A stretch of 64,000 nt of DNA from Cristatella mucedo (lineage: Eukaryota; Bryozoa; Phylactolaemata; Cristatellidae). The position numbers and the translations under genes were made by a program. The notes beneath the pieces are model-generated. The model was not told the origin of the DNA. It saw only the letters and a program-made list of their open reading frames with translations, and ran no database searches. Location of the stretch: contig WPIO01000022.1 in NCBI GenBank assembly GCA_009760855.2, forward strand, positions 998,501 through 1,062,500, read 5' to 3'. This document shows, piece by piece, positions 56,381-64,000 of this stretch; positions within the stretch are counted from its first letter, which is position 1, and the number at the start of each line of letters is the position of its first letter.

Positions 56381-57952
56381 ATGCCTAAAGTGAAGAGAAG
56401 TAGAAAACCACCGCCCGAAGGATGGGAACTTATAGAGCCCACTCTCGACGAGCTCGAAGCAAAAATGAAGGAAGGTGAGAACTTTGCCTCGAATGGTCGT
56501 CCGCAATTCTCGCAGGGCAATCTGTCCTCGGGTAGCTTTCCCGCACAGATCATGCATACGCTGATGGCAGCTCTGCTTAGCTGGTCCTACTCGAAACTGG
56601 CCGAGTCGCGCTGGCTTAGAAGGCAATATCCTTTGCGATATTCGCACAGAGCTTAACAATTATTGTCATTTTGGGATACGTCGTATCTCAGCGGCTCAGT
56701 TTTCCTGTTGCGAATCGCTAATATCCGCACTGCAAGCTTCCACAGCTAGCCGGGTGCAGCAGCATTCGGCTCATTCGCTGAATGAATGACTGTGGCACCT
56801 CTATGTGATATGGAAAGGCGAGCATCATTTTCAGTATTAGGTAAACATACCGTCGTCTTTGTGTGCCCAACACACCGTGCATTGCTTACCTACGTATTTT
56901 AGCGGCAGAGTAACCGCAATAAAGCTCATATGGCGCCCGAATGGTTATGGGTAATTCTTTCCACTTAGTGCCGAACTCGTGGTCGACCTGTTTAGGCAGA
57001 TTTGGGCTTGTGGCTATCGATGCTTCGTCCGATGAGCGGGACAGTGCCTGCTGTCGTTGATGTGTGTTAAAGTATTTCGTACATATACTGTGCCCGCTCA
57101 AAATTGGCTCTGCCAGCATATCTCCGGTTGAATCAGCTCAAAATCTAGGTGCCATGTTCCAAAGTGTCCTCTCCTTAGACGACCACATCAGTTCCACAGT
57201 CAAATCTGCCTACTTTCAGCTACATAACATTGCTAAAATTCGGGCTTGTTTAGATAAGGATACCACATCCAAGTTGGTCCATGCATTCGTGACATCCCGT
57301 CACGACTTCTGCAACTCACTGCTTACTGGCCTACCGGCATGTGCGATCAGGCGATTGCAGCTGGTGCAAAACTCAGCAGCTAAGGCTTGTCTGTCGCGAA
57401 CGTCGCAGTTGCCACATCATGCCACTTCTCGCCGACCTGCACTGGCTACCAGTCAAGCAACGGATCGACTTCAAGGTTTTGTCGCTCATTTTAGGTCGCT
57501 TCATTCTTTGGCTCCAGCCTCTCTCTCAGATCTACTCCCCCACCAGGCCAAGCATCGTAACACCCGCTTCTCGGAATCCAACAGCTTACCAATACCTCGT
57601 ACAAACCTCTAATCCGTGGGAGACCGTGCATTTAGTTCGTATGCTCCTAAAGTCTGGAACTCCCTCCTGACTTGCCTCAGAACATCCCCTGACTTGACCA
57701 CATTTAAAAAGAACTTAAAAACACCTATTTAGGACAGCATTAAGTGGGTCCCTGTGATTCGTCCTTCATGTGCTTATGTGTGCTGACACTGTGCATGCTG
57801 ACCCTGTGCATGTCACCCCTAACCATGTTATTCATGTTATTTGTTTATCAAGCATGATATTACTTACCATTCAATTGCATTTCCCTTTGCAGCAAATGTA
57901 AAGTGCCTAGAAAGAGATTGACCTCTCTGAGGGCGCTTTATCAAGTGCATTA

Positions 57953-58027
<75 letters not shown>

Positions 58028-59991
58028 CACATATATATATGTACGTATATTATGTTATCGAGAGCTGGAGATAAAACACTTAGGCGAAAGGAATTTAGTG
58101 AGAGCTTTCTTGAAGATGCTCGTCATCAGTGAATGCAATGATCGTTGTTTCCATTGTGTCCCCTTTCTTGCAAGCCCAGTTTGTGCTTTCTTGACAAGGG
58201 TGGGCAGTGCTTTGCTGCTTATTTTGAGTACGGATGCTTTCCTAGTGACGTTGATAGCGGCGTGACTTTTTCTAGCCTTACGATACTGTGTACTGTCATT
58301 CAAGTGTATCGCATTTCCAAGAAGTTGATCATTATGTAATTAAACGTTGACACTAGTCTGACAATGTGATGTGAGCATTTTTCTTGGAATGATCCTGTAT
58401 TGCAGCTGAGACCGATCCTCATGAGGGTAAACGGAGGGTAGAGTCACTGTGGCCAATATTCCGCATCCATCATCAGAAGTCTCGGTATATCTACGACCTG
58501 TTTTACCGGAGAAAGGCCATCAGTCGAGGTAACCAATGAAAGGATTATTTTTTGAGCTTGCATTCCCGAATGCTTTGATGTCTCATGATTGACGTTTTGA
58601 GCAGCAGTACATAGTTAGCTGATTTTACAGCCTCGTTTATATAGCAGCAGAAGAGCCTTACCGGCTACCATCACTGCTTGCAGTGAAAATAAAGGATTGC
58701 CCATTTCAGGACTCGAACCCATGACCTTGTTCGTTAAGAGCAAGCACCTTACTCCTTGGTTAAGACCAAGGGGCTCAAAAGAGTGAACATCTTACTCCTG
58801 GGTCAAGACCCAGGGGTCCTAAAAACTAATGTTAATAATGGCAGTTGTTCGGCACTCTGAGCGAACTAAATCTCTGTCTAGGCAATTTACCAATGCTGGC
58901 ATATAACTTGAAGTAGTGGAAGTTTTACATACGCATGGTAACTTTGGCTTTGCAGCATAAAGTGCGATTAATGTAAAAGGTTACAGCCAGTAAATTTCTT
59001 GATGGAAAGGAGATGGAAGGTTTCGCTACTCTATACATTGTACCAATGGAAGCCGTTTTTTTTACCCGATTTCAAAATAAGCCAAATGCAAGTACTGCTT
59101 CCAAAACGTGCTTTGATAGCTTCTCGATTCTCGTGAAATGTATACCACGATGTAGATCACGCCTAAGAGTTCAAACATGTGGTGATGACTTTCACCTCAG
59201 TCCTAAAATGTAATGGTATTGGAAAGACCATCTTGAGGTTCGGGCCGAGGTCGAGCAACCGCCTTACCTAGTGAGCCTGTCTAATTGTATGGATGTAATT
59301 AATGCAACGACTTCAGTGGGTAGATATTTAGTAGTTCAGTGAAAATATTTACTACAGATGGCAAAACGATCCTGCCACCTTGGTGATCTAGCCCAAAACT
59401 CGTCTAATTGTATTCAAAAGATTTAGCTCCAAATCCATGCGTCTGTCGTCTCTTTGCGATAGACAGCTAGCAGTGGCCGTAGCAAGGCATTGGACCATCG
59501 AAGATGACCGTGTTAAACACCTGAGTACGATTGTCTTCTTAGTGTGGTATGCATACTTAAGATGTTTTAGGCTCACCCAAGCCTTCTAATAAATAAGATT
59601 ATCTTGGCTAACCTCTTGGTAACGTTGGCTAACTTATTTCAGAAACTGGCTTCTGTTTTTGTAGAGTTGTATGAGTATTGCCTCAAGGAAAAAATAGCTG
59701 ATGCTAATTTAATAGCAAAATGGAAGAAGCAAGGGTATGAGAATTTGTGTTGCCTTCGGTGCATACAAACTCGAGACACCAACTTTTCAACGAATTGCAT
59801 ATGTCGCGTTCCAAAGACTAAACTGGAGGAGGTAAGCTTTCACTCATGCTCTTCAGATCACCCAACTTACTGCAAATGCTCCATTTTGAGTTTAGATGGC
59901 ATGTGCATTATTCAAGGCAATGCACATCTTGTATTTTTAGGGTAAGATCGTTGAGTGTGTGCACTGTGGCTGCAGAGGCTGTTCTGGGTGA
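56381..59991 (+). CDS. BUD31: BUD31 (G10) spliceosome protein, complete
   Basis: Exons 56381-56474, 58406-58528, 59665-59831 and 59941-59991; 435 nt, 144 codons plus stop, the usual BUD31 length. Intron phases are 1, 1, 0 and all splice sites are canonical. It starts [20 protein letters not shown] (exon 1), continues [14 protein letters not shown] and [19 protein letters not shown] (exon 2), then [20 protein letters not shown] and [20 protein letters not shown] with [13 protein letters not shown] (exon 3), and ends [11 protein letters not shown] (exon 4). The nine cysteines of the C-terminal zinc-cluster region are retained. BUD31/Bud31p is part of the activated spliceosome (NineTeen-related/RES-proximal proteins in the Bact and C complexes) and acts in the nucleus; it has also been reported to bind nuclear receptors. 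The gene shows no sign of decay. PDAP1 lies upstream in the opposite orientation. Confidence 0.98.
57095..57955 (+). mobile_element. LINE-A copy, 5'-truncated, in BUD31 intron 1
   Basis: The frame 57064-57612 encodes [40 protein letters not shown] and [18 protein letters not shown], with a frameshift near 57380. The 3' UTR ends TCTCTGAGGGCGCTTTATC, and the usual ATT tail is replaced by (TA)n. Confidence 0.88.
57951..58040. repeat. (TA)n tract
   Basis: About 85 bp of TA repeat with ATACAT interruptions at the LINE-A 3' terminus. Confidence 0.95.
58529..59664 (+). other. BUD31: BUD31 intron 2
   Basis: It holds a SINE-2 copy at 58618-58770 and a tandem duplication of the word AAGACCAAGGGG/AAGACCCAGGGG at about 58764-58815. 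There is nothing else. Confidence 0.85.
58618..58770 (-). mobile_element. SINE-2 copy
   Basis: In reverse it has GGGTTCGAGTCCTGAAATGG, GCAAGCAGTGATGGTAG and AAACGAGGCTG. Confidence 0.8.
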
Positions 59992-62816
59992 CTGGCGACA
60001 ATCTGTGCCAAGGCGTTTATTCATGCTGCTGCCGCCACCAAACAGCATCGTTCGTCGGGCAGCCAGTTTCCGACTCTAATCCGTGGCCGCCAGGCATGCT
60101 GCTGTGCCCACCAGCGCTACTTTAGCCTGTGCGCACTCAGTTCGTGGGCTTGTCATTGCAAATATAGTTCTCTTGTTTGCTGATCTGTTAGCTGACAGGA
60201 ACTCCAGTTCGGTGGTTATAGGAACTGTGCTGACAGCTGTGCCTTCGCAGGGCTGAGCTCGCAAGCATTGAGCAGAAGCTGAACCGTGACTCGATCCGAT
60301 CCTCACATAGGCCGCGCTTGTGAAGCAGTGAGTTGCTGAATCGGGAGTTCGGCTAGAGATTGCAGCTCTCCTTCGCCTGGAAGTTCGGTATAATTGATGC
60401 TTGTTCTTGGTGCTCTGCCAACCATGTCGAGGTCAGTGTCGTGAGCCTGAGGCCAGTTCCTCTCGAGTACCGACTCGTGCTTAATCCTCCCGACTCGTAT
60501 TTTAGTCGTCCGTGATGACTCTAAAGCAACAAGCACTTCTTGGCAGCTACGCCACACAAATATAAAGATACCGAAAGGGAGGGAGGTGCTGCATGAGCGT
60601 AAGTGCTAGATTAAACACACACACACACACACACACACACACCAGACGTATGCTCCAGTTACCGGTGCTGAAATCTACAAGATGATTCCAATAGCAGAAA
60701 AAACGGAGGTTTGTTAAATCTTATGTAAGGTTCTACGGTGAGTTTAGTTGTTGCTAGGGATAGAGGCAATGCAACCTCGTGTCGCTGAAACTGCCTGAGC
60801 TGCAGGAGGAGGCCGGTCGGGGTCTGTTTAATTATTTCAGGAGTCCCAAGCTGCATGCAGTTAGTAAGTTAGTATGGGCAGTTGGTATGCCATTAATCGG
60901 TTATAGATTCGCTCGAAACTGAGATTGAGCCAGGCAAAGGAAATATTTTGGACCGGGTGAACAACTAGGTTAGCTCGGACCTGATGGTGGGTAGGCAGCC
61001 GTCAAATTTAAACTAGTAAGCTCTGGTGCACATACTAATCAAAGCTAAGCATGCCAATTGCATCGAGCTCACTAGTTGAGCTTGAAGTGCTGAGTGATAT
61101 AGATGCAATTTCCATTTCACAACGTCGATGTTATAAACGCACGGTTACAGCTGTACACAACTGGCTTGGGGGCCTACTGCCGGTGTTTATCTCGAGGCTT
61201 GACTTGCTGGTCTTGCGGCTCTCACTTCGTAATCGTGATGAGATTTCTTTCGAACTGCATGCCCTCCAGACCGTGGGTACTGAATAAGTCAAGTATTGGT
61301 TCAGTCGCCAAACGCTATATTCCAAATCTAATACCAGACCGGCAGCACCTATAATATTGCAGGCATAAAGCCACCACATCCTCAATGCAATGCCAGCGCT
61401 AACTGCCAGCACACAGGTCATTGCGAACTCACCAAATTTCTACCAGGTTGGTAGGCAGTGGTCTCGTGACCATTGTCGAGCTCACTGAAACTGCATCAGA
61501 GCTTGCCATGGCACTTAGGGCATCGGATATACTACAACTGACCATGCTTTCCGAAGCAGTTCATCTGTCCTTCAGCTACACAAGGGGCTTGCATATACTT
61601 CGCACATGAACCTGTCAACTCGACTAGGTACGTTCTATCCAGTGGTGGAGCCAGCTGGGCATTTGCTACCCACTCACAGCAAGGTGGCGACCTGGGCCCG
61701 CTTCCAATTCCCCTTACGTCATAACGGCAAAATTACGTCTTAATTCCACTCGAGCAACCGCCAAGTCCGTATCAATAAACTCCACGATTTTTCGCTATAC
61801 ATTCTCATTAATTGCGGGTCTTTCGCAGCCTAAACATACACTTTTCGGGTCTCGAACCATGCATAAATGCCAAGCTGGTTTGGCCCAGCGGTTAAGGTGC
61901 TCGCCCTGACCAAGGTCTGTCTGACTGAGATCGTGGGCTCGAGCCCCAAGGCATATGTGAAGCGCCTGAGTAGACGTTAAGTTCTCCTAATGCATTACAT
62001 AAATGAATTATAAAAAAATGTTATATAAGATGTTGTGGATTTCCCCCCACGATGAAAATCCTAGCTGTACCACTGATGGCTATCTTCTGGTGCTGCAAAC
62101 CGAGGGCGAAGCATTCCAGATACTCTCTTGAGCCTTTTTGCCGATAGTTTGCTGTAGCAAGGCTTGCCTGAAAGTCCATGTAGGACACCCAATTCGAGTG
62201 CTTGGGTGCCCTACATGGCAACTGCATTGGTTTAGAGAGGTATGATTGGTTCGCTAGCGCAGGCCAGTTGATAAATGATACGGCAAGCTGGGGGGGGGGG
62301 GTCACCCAGATGGGACACTCCTACCTTTTACTTGGCGTTGGCAGCATCGCTTTGGGCAGTTAGTGGGAACTTCTCGAGAGGTTCAGATGTGTCTTGTGGC
62401 AAGGTTGTCCCAAGCAATGGGATGCTCGTGTTCGGCTAGTTACCGATAAATTGAAGCGACGGCCGCTCTGCCCCTTGAATGCAGTTTCATAGTTCTTACT
62501 CTTACTTAATAAATGGTATCCGTGGTCAGTACCGGTTTTTTGGGGCACGCGACTTTTTTGCATGTAGACGAATCAAACAAAAGCGACAGCGAGACGGTCA
62601 AGGGGGCAAGCAAGATTGAGACCTGAGGGGAGATCTAGCGAGAAATTAACTACCTGTCAGTCTCGGCAATAAGAGCAACGACGGCGGAACCCCGAGCTCT
62701 TGCAACTATCAGATGCTTTCCGCTCAGTTACCGAAGTTACCCACTTACTGCTAGATGTACAATAGGATACGACAATCCCCAGGAAAGCAGCTTTCTTAAA
62801 GTTGAACTGATTCTTG
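59992..62816. other. Downstream of BUD31, mostly featureless
   Basis: BUD31 3' UTR start; its poly(A) signal is unclear (the first AATAAA is at about 61776). A short (CA)n lies at 60616-60642. A SINE-1 copy is at 61868-62016 and a G10 run near 62291. ORFs of 60-96 codons on both strands show no family motif. Confidence 0.5.
61868..62016 (+). mobile_element. SINE-1 copy, fullest in the window
   Basis: Pol III A-box TGGCCCAGCGG at 61881-61891 and B-box-like GGCTCGAGCCC at 61936-61946 show a tRNA-derived head. The 3' part (GAAGCGCCTGAGTAGACGTT, AAGTTCTCCTAATGC, ATAAATGAATTA) follows the LINE-A 3' tail pattern. Confidence 0.88.
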
Positions 62817-63258
62817 TTAAGCCATTAACAAAAGACCAAAGCGGACAAATGCAGCAGCTCCTTGAGTGGTGGTGGTGGAACGCTGTATGATCGGAGTACG
62901 CACATCTGCATGCGCATTAAAGTAACGAAAATCCATTAGTTCCGGTGACCGGCGATCGGCCACACTTTGGTAGGCCGCACTTGGCACCAGAGGCGGATGC
63001 AGTCCCTGTGCAGTCAGCGCCACGACGACAACGCTTCTCACGAAGGCAAAGTTCTCGAGAGCCGCTGGCGTGTTCGCGTTGAACAGCCCGCCGGCCAGGA
63101 AGCTGAGCAGGTTGTGTGTGTGCATGCCCAGCAGAGCGGTCGACATGGCGTAGTGCAGCAGTGCCTGGAGATGTCGTGCTCCTCGGCCACACAGAATGCA
63201 GGCTTCGAGAGCATGTCCGTGACGATGAACCGGCACTGGCTTCTCAATAGCTTATTTT
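62817..63258 (-). pseudogene. GC-rich coding-like segment with apparent frameshift, unknown protein
   Basis: On the minus strand one frame reads CRFIVTDMLSKPAFCVAEEH and DISR, then (one base later) the next frame reads ALLHYAMSTALLGMHTHNLL, SFLAGGLFNANTPAALENFA and FVRSVVVVALTAQGLHPPLV, ending at TAA 62817. Both parts have GC-rich third positions and a helical, domain-like composition that the flanking AT-rich DNA lacks. A single-base deletion near 63170 (TCCAGGCACTG) explains the shift, so it may be a pseudogene, a retrocopy, a sequencing error, or an exon with an acceptor at CATCTCCAG. I do not recognise the family. Confidence 0.4.
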
Positions 63259-64000
63259 TATTTTATTACATTTATAATTTTATGCGAAGAATTTTAATAT
63301 TTCATATTGATTTCATTCTGATTTATATAATATATTTATCTTGAATTTGCTGCTACTGACCGAGGCTGCTGCTCATCACTACGCCGCCCAAGTCTTGGCC
63401 GGCAGCTGTGAAGTAATGGTACCGAGCCCGAAAGACTAATTTCCACTGAAGCTCGCAAATCTTTCACAAATTTGCCTAGACAGCTTGTGCTGAAAACAAT
63501 CAGCCCAACAACAACAGCCTGACGCATTACCTTGAACTTGCAGGTCTTTCCTCTAAAGAACGGCTACTTTCAAAAGACTGCCGCTAGGCTGCCGGAATGC
63601 CAGCTGCAAAGATCTCTAATGTAGACCAATGCAACTTCGTCTAACTCGATATACAATGTAATAAACTGCTGCTAGTGAAAAATTTCCCCATAAACCGTAG
63701 TACACACAAATCGTTTTAAAAAATACACACAGCTAACGTAACATAGTTAGGTGACCGTTTCAAGCCAAAAATGAGGAGAACACGGATTTTAATGGCACCA
63801 ACAGCTCAGCAAAAGTGCGAGTTCTCAAAACAAAGTCGAGGCTGGCCAATTGACATCTAGTAGATTAAGCAAATTTGAGCTATCTCGTATCAAATTGATT
63901 TTTTAAGAATAGTACCTAGCTGCAAGGCACACCTACCTGCTACCTCTAAATGTATCAGCAGCAAGGGTAAGAGCACTTACTTTGTTTTCAAGGTAGAGCC
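63259..64000. other. AT-rich end of window
   Basis: AT-rich, with no supported gene, repeat or regulatory site. Confidence 0.5.

Larger units (their letters stand above)
56475..58405 (+). other. BUD31: BUD31 intron 1 with LINE-A copy and (TA)n
   Basis: It contains a LINE-A copy (57095-57955) and (TA)n to about 58040. The stretch 58055-58340 is open on the minus strand but has no recognisable domain. Confidence 0.85.

Noticed and set aside
61868-62016. Functional tRNA gene
   Set aside because: Pol III boxes are present, but the spacing is too long, no cloverleaf closes, and the unit is repeated with a LINE-like tail, so it is a SINE.

Overview
This is nuclear DNA from an animal, most likely an invertebrate bilaterian. 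Coding exons are short and phase-matched, with GT/AG introns. The intron-rich genes encode animal regulatory and splicing proteins. Introns are full of (GA)n, (CA)n and (TA)n microsatellites, an L2/CR1-like LINE, two tRNA-like SINE families and a FLYWCH/Mutator-like DNA element. There are no bacterial, operon or CRISPR features. The sequence alone does not fix the phylum. Exon structures were assembled by hand from reading frame, splice consensus and intron phase.

Layout. (1) 0.1-27.8 kb, plus strand: a large Schnurri/HIVEP-type zinc-finger transcription factor gene, entered downstream of its N-terminal (ZAS1) fingers. It has GC-rich Ala/Ser/Gly/Gln-rich exons, a diagnostic ZAS2 finger pair at 12.6-13.8 kb with an acidic tail, and then, after an unresolved 4.6-kb gap, a second block (18.8-27.8 kb) with a zf-met-like finger and four classical C2H2 fingers. 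Drosophila Schnurri also carries a C-terminal finger cluster, so one long gene is the favoured reading; two tandem genes remain possible. (2) 28.4-38.2 kb, minus strand: a complete PDAP1 (28 kDa heat- and acid-stable phosphoprotein) gene of six coding exons, whose first exon contributes only 10 coding bases and lies 8 kb upstream of exon 2. It converges tail-to-tail on the Schnurri gene. (3) 38.2-46 kb: intergenic, LINE/SINE-rich, with a CpG-rich block and a decayed FLYWCH/MULE element bounded by a target-site duplication. (4) 46.1-54.4 kb: a large imperfect inverted duplication. The right arm carries the start of a four-exon minus-strand gene (51.2-52.6 kb, 161 codons) that looks like a strongly diverged PDAP1 paralogue. 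The left arm carries a related first exon. (5) 56.4-60.0 kb, plus strand: a complete four-exon BUD31 gene (144 codons). (6) 60-64 kb: mostly featureless, with one SINE and a GC-rich minus-strand ORF with an apparent frameshift.

The genes do not form an operon. The notable relation is that PDAP1 and BUD31, divergently transcribed neighbours in human, are also divergent neighbours here. The inverted duplication and the PDAP1-like gene lie between them. PDAP1 is a phosphoprotein linked to growth-factor signalling and RNA binding, BUD31 is a core spliceosome component, and Schnurri-type proteins act with Smads in BMP signalling.
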